Source: Bacteroidota bacterium (GTDB taxonomy: Bacteria; Bacteroidota; Bacteroidia; Bacteroidales; UBA10428). Taken from it: a DNA stretch of 64,000 nt. Under the pieces are notes generated by a model that worked only from the letters and a program-made list of their open reading frames with translations, made no database searches and was not told the DNA's origin. A program made the translations under genes and the position numbers. This document shows positions 17,661 to 27,585 of this stretch, piece by piece (position 1 is the first letter of the stretch; every line of letters begins with the position of its first letter). The stretch is from positions 3,286,001-3,350,000 of the forward strand of contig CP065006.1 in NCBI GenBank assembly GCA_016699695.1, given 5' to 3'.

Positions 17661-19925
17661 TTAGTTCTTTTCGACACGTTTTACACTGTTCACCCCTTTA
17701 ATTTTACCGAGGTTCATGATGAGGTTGTTGAGGTCTTTTGTATCATGAACGTAGAGCGAAATGGTACCTTCCCAGATGCCATCGTGGCTTTCGAGGTTTA
17801 TATTGCGGGTGTTCACATTGAGTTGTTTGGTAATGACAGTGGTTATGTCGTTGTAAACCCCAAAACGGTCGGTACCAGCCAAGGCAATTTTTACCAAAAA
17901 TGAATACAGTTTGTGCGAGGTCCATTTAACATTGGTTACCCTCGATACCTGGCTGGCGGAGGCTTTAACTGCCTCAATGCATTTGGTTTTGTGTATCACC
18001 ACCTGATTGAAATCATTTATAAAGCCTATTACATCGTCGCCAGGAATAGGTTTACAACATCGGGCTATGGTGTAATTGATATCGGTATTTGTGCTGGAAT
18101 CACCCAACACCAGGGTATCATGCTTTTTAAAAGCTTCAGAGGTTGTTTCAGGCAGGTCGTCAGAAGTTTCTGAGCCATCGTCTTTTAACTCGTTGAGTTT
18201 TGATTTTCCAATAAAGGAGAATCCCCAATAGTTAATCCACTTATTTTTAGTGTTCTGCTTCAGTACTTTCTTTAAATCATCGAGGTTGATAATGCCTGTT
18301 GCAATCTGGCTGTAGAGTTCGTCTTTCGAGGTTACTTCGTAGTTGGGGAGCAATTTCCGGAATATCCGGTGGCTTGGTTTTAACTTCATGCTCAGGAGCT
18401 TTTCCTCGAGCATTTGTTTGCCTATTTCAAGCCTGTTTTTTATTTCGCCCTTTAGCTGGGATTTGATGGTAGATTTGGCTTTGGCTGTATTCACTCTGTT
18501 AAGCCATTCCATGCGAGGCTGAACTTTATCGGAGGTGATAATTTCAACCTGGTCGCCACTTTTTAGGTTGTAATATAGTGGTACGAGTTTGTGGTTCACT
18601 TTAGCGCCAATGGCTTTGTGGCCTATTTTCGAGTGAATATGGTAAGCAAAGTCGAGGGCGTTTGAATTGGATGGCAGAGTTTTTATCTCTCCTTTTGGAG
18701 TAAAAATAAATATCTCGGAAGCAAAGAGATTCAATTTAAAATCGTCGAGAAACTCGAGGGCATTGGAATTGGGATCCTCCAATAACTCACGAATTTGCTT
18801 GATCCATTTATCCAGCTCAGATTCCTGGTCTTCGTTGTGTTTGTATTTCCAGTGCGCGGCAAAACCTCTTTCAGCAATATCATCCATACGCCGCGAACGT
18901 ATCTGAACCTCAACCCAATTCCCTTTTGGTCCCATTACCGTGGCATGCAGGGCTTCGTAACCATTCGCTTTGGGTGTACTAACCCAGTCGCGTATGCGTT
19001 CGGGTTTGGGCATAAAAATATCGGTGATAAGCGAATAGATATTCCAGCATTGGGTTTTTTCGGGTAGTTCCGAATACGGATCCGGGTCAAACACAATGCG
19101 GATAGCCATCAGGTCGAATATTTCTTCAAATGGCACATTTTTATTTTGCATTTTTTGCCAAATGGAATAAATCGATTTATGCCTTCCGGTGATTTCGTAC
19201 TTCAGTCCATAAGTTTTAAGCCGTTCGTCAATTGGTTTTTTAAACTCTTCGAGGAAGGCCTCGCGTTCCTGGCTATTTGCTTCGAGCTTGGCCGAGAGTT
19301 CATTGTACACTTCGGGGTACCGGTGTAGAAGACTGAGGTCTTCCAACTCTGTTTTTATGGTATACAAGCCTAATCTGTGAGCGAGTGGGGCATAAAGGTA
19401 AATGGTTTCGCCCGATATCTTCATTTGCTTGTAGGGCGCAAGGCTGCTAAGGGTTCGCATATTGTGCAGCCTATCGGCAATTTTAATGAGTATCACCCTT
19501 ACATCGTCTGAAAGGGTAAGTAGCATTTTTCTAAAATTTTCGGCCTGCAAGGACGATTTGTTATCAAAAACGTCTGATATTTTTGTAAGGCCATCGATAA
19601 TGGAGGCAATTTTTTCACCAAAAAGCCGACTGATGTCTTCGAGGGTATAGTCGGTATCTTCCACTACATCGTGCAGCAAGGCACATGTAATGGATTTTGC
19701 ACCCAGACCAATGTCTCTGCTTACTATTTTCGATACTTCTAAAGGGTGCAAAATATAAGGTTCGCCCGACTTGCGGTACATGCCTTTATGGGCTTCGTAT
19801 GCCAGCTTAAAGGCCTTTTTTATCATTTCAATGCCTTCCGGCGAGCATCGGTTACTGCTGATGCTAAGAAGTTCTTCGAATGAACTGGTAATACTTTTTT
19901 CTTCTATCTGAAAATTTTCGAACAT
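17661..19925 (-). CDS. bifunctional (p)ppGpp synthetase/hydrolase (RSH)
   Basis: 754-residue long RelA/SpoT homologue controlling the stringent response. The HD hydrolase domain is intact: HPLEVSK (about residue 62), ALLHDVVEDTD (about 85) and RLHNMRTL. The synthetase domain follows (about 230-370), with EVQIRSRRMDDIAERGFAAHWKYK as its signature. Then come the TGS domain (about 400-465; IFTPKGEIKTLP), a Cys-containing helical region (CCKPIPGDDV) and a C-terminal ACT domain. Active motifs in both halves indicate a true bifunctional enzyme. It is the only RSH gene in the window. Confidence 0.95.
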   Translation of the reverse strand: MFENFQIEEKSITSSFEELLSISSNRCSPEGIEMIKKAFKLAYEAHKGMYRKSGEPYILHPLEVSKIVSRDIGLGAKSITCALLHDVVEDTDYTLEDISRLFGEKIASIIDGLTKISDVFDNKSSLQAENFRKMLLTLSDDVRVILIKIADRLHNMRTLSSLAPYKQMKISGETIYLYAPLAHRLGLYTIKTELEDLSLLHRYPEVYNELSAKLEANSQEREAFLEEFKKPIDERLKTYGLKYEITGRHKSIYSIWQKMQNKNVPFEEIFDLMAIRIVFDPDPYSELPEKTQCWNIYSLITDIFMPKPERIRDWVSTPKANGYEALHATVMGPKGNWVEVQIRSRRMDDIAERGFAAHWKYKHNEDQESELDKWIKQIRELLEDPNSNALEFLDDFKLNLFASEIFIFTPKGEIKTLPSNSNALDFAYHIHSKIGHKAIGAKVNHKLVPLYYNLKSGDQVEIITSDKVQPRMEWLNRVNTAKAKSTIKSQLKGEIKNRLEIGKQMLEEKLLSMKLKPSHRIFRKLLPNYEVTSKDELYSQIATGIINLDDLKKVLKQNTKNKWINYWGFSFIGKSKLNELKDDGSETSDDLPETTSEAFKKHDTLVLGDSSTNTDINYTIARCCKPIPGDDVIGFINDFNQVVIHKTKCIEAVKASASQVSRVTNVKWTSHKLYSFLVKIALAGTDRFGVYNDITTVITKQLNVNTRNINLESHDGIWEGTISLYVHDTKDLNNLIMNLGKIKGVNSVKRVEKN

Positions 19926-19994
19926 ACTTACTGGTACCTCCTGTACCGAAATGTGCCTGTAAAATTAATGAATTTCGCTTCATTTCGGTATGAT

Positions 19995-21515
19995 TTAATA
20001 AACTACTGCAACGGCTCCACGAAGGGTTCGGCGCGAACCATCGCCAATACGATATTGTACTATACATTGGTAAGTACCAGGTGGGGCAAGTTTGCCATCA
20101 ATTAATCCATCCCATCGGCTTTGAGAAGGATCTTTGCTTTCGAATACCAACCTTCCGCTGCGATCGATTATTTTAAATTCATACTCATCAGGTATAAAAT
20201 CGATGGTAGGGCCAAAACTGCTGTTTTCTGCTGAGCCAGGAATAAAAGCATCGTATTCGAAACGAATATTAACCGGTAAATCGTAACATACAGGGTTCGA
20301 CAGGCTGGAATTAGAACCCGAATTTTCAATGGCTGTAAGTTGGTAGCATACCCTGGAAGGCTGGTTGTTTTCTACCTGCGAAGCCAGATCGGTATCGGTA
20401 AATTCCGTATTCAGGCTGTTGTAAAGCTGATTCCAGGGTTCATCTCCAAATTTTCGTTCAATTTGGTAATGGCTTGTACCCGAAGTAAAATTCACATATT
20501 CATTCCAGGTAAAAACGGGTTCCAGTTCACTCCCTGCGCGTTTAAGAAGTATAGTACTGGCCAGGTTATCAGATTGACGGATGCCGGTATCGCAAAAGTT
20601 TTCTGCTTCGAGTTGGTAGTAATAAGGTCCGGCAAGAAAGTCGACCTTGTCGGTGTAGCTCAGTTCTTTCTCGCTTGTTTCGAATGTATAGATGGCATTG
20701 TAGGTTCCATTTGGTGCATCGGAACGAAGCAAATTATAGGTTTTCAATTCTCCCAAGGGGTCTATGGTGAAGGAGAGTTCGACCCAACTTTGCTTATAGG
20801 TGGCAAAGTTGGCATGCATATAGGATGGAAGCACCGACATGGGTGTATTCAGAGTTATTGGGTTGGAATTGGACACTTCGCCTGGGTAATTGGCCGATAT
20901 GGCTGCTACGTAAACAATGTAATCCTGATTGGCGGCAATGCTTTCGATTTGGTAGTTATTTTCAGTAGCCGAAATGCTTTCGACTAATTGGTAACTGTTG
21001 CCGTTATCTTCAGAAAGGTAAATGTGGTATTCCAGGGTGCCCGGTTGGGTAAGTTGTTTAAACCGGAATGGGTTCCATGTTAAGTTGATGCTCGCCTGGC
21101 AGCTATCGTGCTCGGCAGATAAAAAGAGGGTACTATCGAAGGTGAATTCGTCAAGAATATTCAGACTAAGGCCGCCTAAATCATAAGCTTGCACACCAAT
21201 TACTACCGGTTGAACCTGCGGGTTAGCCTGAATGAGCAAGGCAGGATTGAAAGTAAGCGATAGGGGTCCAGATGCCGGAACTGTACTTCCTACTTCGAGC
21301 CATCCGCCGTTTACGGGTGGCTTATCCGGGTAATAATACCATACCTGGTATTCCACTGCATCTGGCGAGGCAGAGGGTTCCCAGGCAATGGTCATTAACC
21401 CGGTGTTGACATCAAAACTTGTATAACGAACTTTTGGCGCGGGAAAGCTTTGTGCAAGTATGGAGTATGCCAATAGGCAGAATAGCAAAGTCAATATACC
21501 AGTTTTGTGGTTCAA
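19995..21515 (-). CDS. secreted fibronectin-like protein with gliding/T9SS-type C-terminal domain
   Basis: 506-residue exported protein starting at TTG, with a signal peptide of about 21 residues (SILAQ). Residues about 25-110, 125-220 and 230-410 look like successive fibronectin type III-like beta domains. The last about 90 residues (IPDEYEFKIIDRSGRLVFES, then a W-D-G and P-P-G-T-Y pattern) match the gliding motility-associated C-terminal domain that directs secretion or surface attachment through the type IX system. The start is chosen because the signal peptide begins there. The TTGA overlap with the upstream stop codon suggests translational coupling to the nitronate monooxygenase gene, although the functions seem unrelated. 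Confidence 0.85.
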   Translation of the reverse strand: MNHKTGILTLLFCLLAYSILAQSFPAPKVRYTSFDVNTGLMTIAWEPSASPDAVEYQVWYYYPDKPPVNGGWLEVGSTVPASGPLSLTFNPALLIQANPQVQPVVIGVQAYDLGGLSLNILDEFTFDSTLFLSAEHDSCQASINLTWNPFRFKQLTQPGTLEYHIYLSEDNGNSYQLVESISATENNYQIESIAANQDYIVYVAAISANYPGEVSNSNPITLNTPMSVLPSYMHANFATYKQSWVELSFTIDPLGELKTYNLLRSDAPNGTYNAIYTFETSEKELSYTDKVDFLAGPYYYQLEAENFCDTGIRQSDNLASTILLKRAGSELEPVFTWNEYVNFTSGTSHYQIERKFGDEPWNQLYNSLNTEFTDTDLASQVENNQPSRVCYQLTAIENSGSNSSLSNPVCYDLPVNIRFEYDAFIPGSAENSSFGPTIDFIPDEYEFKIIDRSGRLVFESKDPSQSRWDGLIDGKLAPPGTYQCIVQYRIGDGSRRTLRGAVAVVY

Positions 21516-22471
21516 TGCAATTTGTTTTTTAGTTTTTGTAATGCCTCGCTGTAGGTGTGTACAATATGATCGATAATTTCTAAAGCAGATTCTTTTTTAT
21601 GAATCAATGCTGCAACCTGTCCAATTTCAAGTTCGCCTTGTTCCAGATCACCCTCAAAAACTCCTTTTTTGCAGCGGCCGCTACCCAGTAGTTCGGCTAA
21701 TTGGTGAATTGAAGCACCATTTGCTTCGGCTTCCATCACCTGGTTGGCAAAGCTGTTGAGCATCAACCGCACAGGAATCAACCGTTTTAGAAGCAGGCGG
21801 GTATTTCCTTCGGCAGAATTAAGAACGTAATTTTTAAAGTTTTCGTGTGCCGACGATTCGTTGCATACTGCAAAGCGGCTACCCAATTGAACCCCTTCGG
21901 CACCAAGCGCAAAGCTTGCCAACATCGATCGGCCATCGTATAGACCGCCTGCCGCAATAACCGGCAGATTCATCGTTTTTTTTATAAGGGGAATCAGGCA
22001 GAAAGTAGATGTTTCTTCACGGCCATTGTGTCCTCCGGCCTCAAATCCTTCTGCTACGATGGCATCTACACCGGCGTCGGCGGCTTTTTGGGCAAACTTG
22101 GTATTGGCTATTACATGCACCACAATGCATCCCTGGGCTTTGAGCACCTGGGTCCATGAGGCTGGGTTGCCAGCCGAGGTAAACACAATTTTAACTTTTT
22201 GTCGCAAAATTACCTCGATATGGGCTGCAGCTTGCCTATGCATCAGAGGCAGGTTCACCCCAAAAGGCATTTGAGTTTGACTGCGCGCTTTTTCAATGTG
22301 TTCTTCCAGAAGTGCAGGTGTCATGGACCCGGCCCCTATCAATCCAAGTCCGCCTGCATTGCTCACCGCAGCTGCAAGCTTGTAACCGCTGCACCAAACC
22401 ATGCCTCCCTGAACGATAGGGTATTTGATACCGAAAAGCTTACAAATGGCATTTTGTGTAAATAGCTCCAT
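21512..22471 (-). CDS. nitronate monooxygenase-type flavoprotein (NMO/FabK-like)
   Basis: 319-residue FMN-dependent TIM-barrel protein of the 2-nitropropane dioxygenase family. Landmarks are the N-terminal PIVQGGMVWCSG, GGLGLIGAGS, EGFEAGGHNGR (about residue 145) containing the putative catalytic His, and the FMN-phosphate loops VIAAGGLYDGR and GAEGVQLGSRF. Relatives oxidise alkyl nitronates or, as FabK, reduce enoyl-ACP. The sequence alone does not settle which reaction applies. Its last four bases overlap the downstream secreted-protein gene. Confidence 0.9.
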   Translation of the reverse strand: MELFTQNAICKLFGIKYPIVQGGMVWCSGYKLAAAVSNAGGLGLIGAGSMTPALLEEHIEKARSQTQMPFGVNLPLMHRQAAAHIEVILRQKVKIVFTSAGNPASWTQVLKAQGCIVVHVIANTKFAQKAADAGVDAIVAEGFEAGGHNGREETSTFCLIPLIKKTMNLPVIAAGGLYDGRSMLASFALGAEGVQLGSRFAVCNESSAHENFKNYVLNSAEGNTRLLLKRLIPVRLMLNSFANQVMEAEANGASIHQLAELLGSGRCKKGVFEGDLEQGELEIGQVAALIHKKESALEIIDHIVHTYSEALQKLKNKLH

Positions 22472-22519
22472 GCATGCAAAATTGGCATTTTTTTGATTTT
22501 ATTCCTTAACTTCAACTGG

Positions 22520-22527
22520 TATATTTG
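22520..22527 (+). promoter_or_regulatory. -7 promoter box just before the first ClC gene
   Basis: TATATTTG ends 7 bases before the ATG at 22535. Transcription from it would begin at or next to the start codon, giving a leaderless or nearly leaderless mRNA. A TTTG at 22492 has a 24-base spacer, longer than usual. Confidence 0.4.
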
Positions 22528-22534
22528 TTTTCGC

Positions 22535-24304
22535 ATGGGCATTTTGAAAATACCAGACCGTTTTCACAATTGGAGGACGCAACATGTGACCGACAGGCAG
22601 ATGGTGATGGTTTTATCTGTTGTGATAGGTTTATCGGTAGGGTTGGCAGCAGTAACCGTTAAAAACTTTGTTTTTCTGATCGAAACTAACCTGAGGGTTT
22701 TACTTGTAGGAAGAAGTTTTTTCTGGTACCTGATTTTACCCAGCGCGGGTATTTTGATTACCATTTTTTTTGTACACTCTATCAACCGAAAACCAATAAG
22801 ACAAGGTATACCCCTGGTTTTACAGTCTATTTCCCGCAACAAAGGACAAATCGATTCTCACTACGTTTTTTCTTCGGTCATTTCAAGTGCCATTACAGTT
22901 GGGTTTGGAGGTTCGGTAGGGTTGGAAGGACCTACCATTGCTGCCGGGGGTGGCATAGCCTCCAACATTGGCCGTGTGCTTAATCTGAACTACAAACAAG
23001 TGACTCTTTTACTGGGTTGTGCATGTGCCGGAGCCATGGCATCTATCTTTAAAGCCCCTGTGGCAGCAGTTGTTTTCGCCCTGGAAGTTATTATGCTCGA
23101 CCTTACCATGTGGGCCATGGTACCACTCTTGTTAAGCTCTGTGACGGCGGTGCTCACTTCCTACCTTTTTCTGGGCCACAACCATTTATATGCATTCGTG
23201 GTGCAGGGTACTTTTGAGCTTAACCAGGTGCTTTTCTACCTTGTATTTGGAGTTTTTATGGGATTTGTAGCAGTATACTTCATTAAAGTTTTTTTGTTTT
23301 TACCACCCTTGTTTCAAAAAATATCCAATCCATATTTAAAGTTAGTACTAGGGGGAACATTGTTGGGTATACTGATATTTCTGGTTCCCTCGCTGTATGG
23401 CGAAGGATATGAAGTAATTAATTCGAGTTTGCAGGGGAACTTCGATTTTTTATTCCAGCGAACGCCATATGTGTCCTATCAGAGTAGTGCCCTCATGGTT
23501 TTACTGCTTTTTTTTGTCATTCTGCTGCTCAAGGTAGTGGCAACCTCCTTAACTGTGGGCATCGGAGGTGTGGGAGGAATATTTGCGCCCATGCTTTTTT
23601 CAGGTGCCATTGCAGGTTTATTTTTTACACATCTATTATTTCAACTTGGGTTTAGTTTACCGGCCAGTAATTTTGCACTTGTGGGAATGGCCGGAATGAT
23701 TGCTGCAGTGATTCATGCTCCTCTCACTTCAATATTTTTAATTGCCGAAATCACCAAAGGATACGATCTTTTTGTACCCCTGATGATTGTGTCTACTATC
23801 GCTTATGCCACTTCCCGCTTGTTCTATGCACATTCAGTATATGCCATACAACTTGCCAAGAGGGGCGAACTTATGACCCATCATAAAGATAAAGCCCTGT
23901 TGATGCTTTTAAATGTGAATGAGTTGATAGAAACTGATTTTAGCATAGTAAAACCTGAACAAAAGATGACAGATCTGGTAGAAGTGATTAAATTCGCCCA
24001 TCGGAATATTTTTCCGGTAGTAGAAACCGATGGTACCTTCAGGGGACTTATTAAGCTCGACGATATAAGGCATGTGATGTTTAACCAGGAGGTTTACGAT
24101 ACAGTGTATATTCGTGATATGATGTTTATACCTGACGATGTGATATTTACCTCAGACAGTGTGGAGGAAGTTGCCCAGAAGTTTCAACAAAGCGGCTCCT
24201 ACAATATTGTGGTTATTCAACATGGCAAATACCTGGGGTTTGTTTCGCGGGCTAAGTTGTTTTCGGCTTATCGTGATTTACTAAAGAACATATCGGAGCA
24301 TTAA
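22535..24304 (+). CDS. ClC chloride channel/transporter with CBS domains (first of pair)
   Basis: 589-residue membrane protein. The ClC core (about 20-430) shows GGSVGLEGP with the gating glutamate of H+/Cl- exchangers and the GIFAP filter motif near residue 350. In the first filter region IRQGIP replaces the usual GSGIP. Two CBS domains cover about 450-585 and may sense nucleotides or dimerise. The upstream ATG at 22493 would precede the -7 box, so the ATG at 22535 is preferred. Three bases separate it from the second ClC gene, so both are one transcript and may form a heterodimer. Roles in acid resistance or fluoride/chloride efflux are possible. Confidence 0.92.
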   Translation: MGILKIPDRFHNWRTQHVTDRQMVMVLSVVIGLSVGLAAVTVKNFVFLIETNLRVLLVGRSFFWYLILPSAGILITIFFVHSINRKPIRQGIPLVLQSISRNKGQIDSHYVFSSVISSAITVGFGGSVGLEGPTIAAGGGIASNIGRVLNLNYKQVTLLLGCACAGAMASIFKAPVAAVVFALEVIMLDLTMWAMVPLLLSSVTAVLTSYLFLGHNHLYAFVVQGTFELNQVLFYLVFGVFMGFVAVYFIKVFLFLPPLFQKISNPYLKLVLGGTLLGILIFLVPSLYGEGYEVINSSLQGNFDFLFQRTPYVSYQSSALMVLLLFFVILLLKVVATSLTVGIGGVGGIFAPMLFSGAIAGLFFTHLLFQLGFSLPASNFALVGMAGMIAAVIHAPLTSIFLIAEITKGYDLFVPLMIVSTIAYATSRLFYAHSVYAIQLAKRGELMTHHKDKALLMLLNVNELIETDFSIVKPEQKMTDLVEVIKFAHRNIFPVVETDGTFRGLIKLDDIRHVMFNQEVYDTVYIRDMMFIPDDVIFTSDSVEEVAQKFQQSGSYNIVVIQHGKYLGFVSRAKLFSAYRDLLKNISEH

Positions 24305-24307
24305 AGA

Positions 24308-26098
24308 ATGGACATTTTACAACATACTTTCAGAAGCTGGCTTCTCAGAATTATTGCATGGAAAGAAAAACGCCTTACCCATCGTCAGTTTATTTATATC
24401 TTAAGCTTTATCATTGGCATTGTTAGCAGTCTTGCAGCTGTGCTACTTAAAAATACCGTACACTTTACACATAACTTTCTTTTTAACCAACTGCCCATCG
24501 ACCGAATCAATTTTGTATACCTTCTATTTCCGATTATCGGCATCATACTTACCGTGTATTTTGTCAAATATTTTGTAAAAGACAATATAGGACATGGCAT
24601 AAGCCGCATTTTATTTGCTATATCGAAAAAAGGGGCAAGCCTGCGCAAGCATAACACTTATTCGTCGCTTGTGGCAAGCACGCTCACTGTAGGTTTTGGA
24701 GGGTCGGTAGGGCTCGAAGCACCCATTGTGCTTACGGGGTCCTCTATGGGCTCAAGTCTTGGCGATTTGTTTAAACTCAATTATAAAACAAAAACCATAC
24801 TTATCGGCTGCGGAGCTGCCGGTGCCATTGCCGGAATTTTTAAAGCACCTATTGCCGCAGTAATCTTTGCCCTCGAAGTACTCATGCTTGACCTAACCAT
24901 GTGGTCGCTTATTCCTTTGCTGATTTCAGCTGTAACCGGACTTACTGTATCGTATTTTCTTTTAGGAAGGGCAGAAATTTTCTCCTTTGAATTGGTACAT
25001 CCTTTTATGCTGAGGAATATCCCTTATTTTATGCTTCTTGGTGTCTTTGCAGGTTTTGTTTCGCTTTATTTTACGCGTGGCATTATATACATCGAAGGGG
25101 CCTTCAAAAGGTTTAAAAACAACGTGGCTAAATGGATAACCGGTGGTGTACTTTTAGGATTAATCATATTAATCTTTCCTCCTCTCTATGGCGAAGGTTA
25201 TCTCTCGCTCGATGCACTCCTGAATGGCAACCCTGAAGAATTGACCTATGGAAGTGTTTTTTATGGGCATGCACAACAGGTTTGGGTGATGGTACTCTTT
25301 CTGGCTCTGATACTTATTTTTAAAGTTGCTGCCACAGCCATTACCACTGGTGCCGGAGGAGTAGGAGGTATTTTTGCCCCCACGCTTTTTATGGGCGGAA
25401 TAGCAGGTTATCTTGTAGCAAGGGTTATTAATTTGTTTAGTTTTATTCAGGTTTCTGAGCGTAACTTCGCGGTGGTTGGCATGGCAGGCTTGATGGCAGG
25501 AGTGATGCATGCTCCCCTCACTGCAGTTTTTCTAATTGCAGAAATTACAGGAGGCTACGAACTCTTTATTCCATTGCTCATTACCTCTACCATCGCGTAT
25601 ATCACGATTATTTATTTCGAACCCCATTCTATTTATCATAAACGATTGGCTGAACGCAAGGAGCTTATTACTCATCATAAGGACCAGGCAGTGCTTACGC
25701 TTATTAAAATGGAAAAACTCATCGAGACCGATTTTGAAGTAATTCATCCACAGGCAAAACTGCGCGATTTAATTGAATCCATTGCCCGCTCAAGGCGGAA
25801 TATTTTTCCAGTGGTCGATCAGGGAATGCTTATAGGGGTGGTGCTGCTCGACGATATCCGCCACCTGATATTTAATTCCGATTTATACGATTCTGCATCG
25901 GTGCGCGACCTGATGTTTCGTCCACCAGCCGTAGTGGAGGTAAATGAAGCTATGGACGATGTAATGCTGAAGTTTGAAACTACCGATACCTGGAATCTTC
26001 CCGTGCTGCGAAACGGGGTGTATGTGGGTTTTATCTCAAAATCGAAGCTTTTTTCTGCCTACCGCAACAGGCTCATCGAAATCACAGGCGATGTTTGA
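24308..26098 (+). CDS. ClC chloride channel/transporter with CBS domains (second of pair)
   Basis: 596-residue paralogue of the preceding gene. The gating segment is GGSVGLEAP (glutamate kept) and the filter segment is GGIFAPTLF. The first filter motif reads IGHGIS, where the Pro of G-x-G-I-P has become Ser. C-terminal CBS domains (about 450-590) closely parallel those of the first copy, for example FRPPAVVEVNEAMDD against FIPDDVIFTSDSVEE. The differences between the two filters suggest the copies diverged in ion selectivity or gating. It is translated from the same mRNA and followed by a 137-base gap before glyA. Confidence 0.92.
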   Translation: MDILQHTFRSWLLRIIAWKEKRLTHRQFIYILSFIIGIVSSLAAVLLKNTVHFTHNFLFNQLPIDRINFVYLLFPIIGIILTVYFVKYFVKDNIGHGISRILFAISKKGASLRKHNTYSSLVASTLTVGFGGSVGLEAPIVLTGSSMGSSLGDLFKLNYKTKTILIGCGAAGAIAGIFKAPIAAVIFALEVLMLDLTMWSLIPLLISAVTGLTVSYFLLGRAEIFSFELVHPFMLRNIPYFMLLGVFAGFVSLYFTRGIIYIEGAFKRFKNNVAKWITGGVLLGLIILIFPPLYGEGYLSLDALLNGNPEELTYGSVFYGHAQQVWVMVLFLALILIFKVAATAITTGAGGVGGIFAPTLFMGGIAGYLVARVINLFSFIQVSERNFAVVGMAGLMAGVMHAPLTAVFLIAEITGGYELFIPLLITSTIAYITIIYFEPHSIYHKRLAERKELITHHKDQAVLTLIKMEKLIETDFEVIHPQAKLRDLIESIARSRRNIFPVVDQGMLIGVVLLDDIRHLIFNSDLYDSASVRDLMFRPPAVVEVNEAMDDVMLKFETTDTWNLPVLRNGVYVGFISKSKLFSAYRNRLIEITGDV

Positions 26099-26235
26099 TT
26101 TTTTTTTCAAACTTCGTAAATATTGGCAATTAAAAGCAAAATCTGTTGCTAGGGTGAAAAGAAAAAATCAGTTTTTAAATGCTGATTCAAAAACGTATTT
26201 TTACAGCCTTATATTTCAACTTAAAATACTATTCG

Positions 26236-27516
26236 ATGGAAAGGGATAAACTAATTTTTGACATCATTCAACGCGAAAAGCAGCGTCAATTGCAAGGCAT
26301 TGAACTGATTGCTTCAGAAAACTTTGTGAGTGACCAGGTTATGGAGGCTATGGGTTCCTGCCTCACCAACAAATATGCCGAAGGGTACCCCGGTAAGCGC
26401 TATTATGGCGGTTGTCAGGTTGTAGACGAATCTGAGACCCTTGCCATTGAGCGGGCAAAAAAACTGTTTGGTGCTTCATGGGCTAATGTGCAGCCGCATT
26501 CCGGCGCTCAGGCTAACATGGCTGTTTTGCTTACTGTGCTAAAACCAGGAGACACTTTTCTGGGTTTCGACCTTTCCCACGGTGGTCATTTGTCGCATGG
26601 CTCTCCAGTCAATTCCTCGGGAATGCTCTACCGTCCGGTTTCCTATAAAGTAAATGAAGAAACAGGCCGGGTTGATTACGACCAAATGGAAGCTGTAGCC
26701 AAGGCTGAAAAACCAAAACTGATTATTGCAGGTGCCTCGGCTTATTCGCGCGACTGGGATTATGCACGTATGCGCGCTATTGCCGACAGTGTGGGTGCCT
26801 TGCTTATGGCCGATATTGCCCATCCGGCTGGTCTCATTGCAAAGAAACTGCTCAATAATCCTTTCCCTCATTGCCATATTGTTACAACAACTACCCATAA
26901 AACCTTACGCGGACCACGGGGTGGTTTGATATTAATAGCACAGGATTTCGAAAATCCGTGGGGACTGGCAACGCCAAAAGGTGAATTAAAAACCATGACC
27001 CAATTGCTCGATAGTGCCGTTTTCCCAGGTATTCAAGGTGGTCCCCTGGAGCATGTAATAGCAGCAAAAGCAGTTGCTTTTGGCGAGGCGTTGGATGATT
27101 CGTTTCTCGCATATGGTCAGCAGGTTATTAAAAATGCCTCGGCCATGGCTAAGGCCTTTATCGACAGAGGATACAAAGTGATATCCGGTGGAACCGAGAA
27201 CCATTCGATGTTAATTGACCTGCGTACCAAAGTTTCGGACATTACCGGAAAGCAAGTAGAGAATAGCCTGGTAAAGGCTGATATTACCATTAACAAAAAC
27301 ATGGTACCTTTCGATAGTCGCTCACCGTTTCAAACCTCAGGCTTTAGAGTAGGCACTGCTGCCATTACCACACGTGGCATAAAGGAAGATATCATTCCAC
27401 AGATTGTAGACATGATCGATGAGGTAATCTTACATATCGACGATGAAAAAACCATTGAAGCTGTTGCAAAAAGAGTGAATAAACTTATGAGTAACTATCC
27501 GATTTTTGCTTATTAA
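26236..27516 (+). CDS. glyA: serine hydroxymethyltransferase
   Basis: 426-residue PLP enzyme that converts serine and tetrahydrofolate into glycine and methylene-THF. The start [11 protein letters not shown] matches the usual family N terminus, whereas an in-frame ATG 57 bases upstream would add 19 hydrophobic residues not found in the family. Motifs: [35 protein letters not shown] and the PLP lysine in TTTHKTLRG (near residue 222). Length and motifs are normal. It is preceded by an AT-rich 137 bases and followed by a bidirectional terminator. Confidence 0.97.
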   Translation: MERDKLIFDIIQREKQRQLQGIELIASENFVSDQVMEAMGSCLTNKYAEGYPGKRYYGGCQVVDESETLAIERAKKLFGASWANVQPHSGAQANMAVLLTVLKPGDTFLGFDLSHGGHLSHGSPVNSSGMLYRPVSYKVNEETGRVDYDQMEAVAKAEKPKLIIAGASAYSRDWDYARMRAIADSVGALLMADIAHPAGLIAKKLLNNPFPHCHIVTTTTHKTLRGPRGGLILIAQDFENPWGLATPKGELKTMTQLLDSAVFPGIQGGPLEHVIAAKAVAFGEALDDSFLAYGQQVIKNASAMAKAFIDRGYKVISGGTENHSMLIDLRTKVSDITGKQVENSLVKADITINKNMVPFDSRSPFQTSGFRVGTAAITTRGIKEDIIPQIVDMIDEVILHIDDEKTIEAVAKRVNKLMSNYPIFAY

Positions 27517-27533
27517 AATCAGGGTATAAAAAC

Positions 27534-27567
27534 GAAAAAGCCTGTAGCATTGCTCCAGGCTTTTTTC
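27534..27567. terminator. bidirectional terminator between glyA and the TPR gene
   Basis: AAGCCTG and CAGGCTT form a 7-base stem flanked by an A run on one side and a T run on the other, so it can terminate both convergent genes. Confidence 0.85.
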
Positions 27568-27585
27568 ATTTTCCAACTATAGGTT

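Noticed and set aside
20340..20987. Plus-strand frame of 215 codons opposite the fibronectin-like secreted protein
   Set aside because: Antisense shadow of a protein with a signal peptide and a clear C-terminal secretion domain.
26179..26235. Longer N terminus of GlyA
   Set aside because: The 19 added residues are hydrophobic and not found at the family's N terminus, which matches the ATG at 26236.
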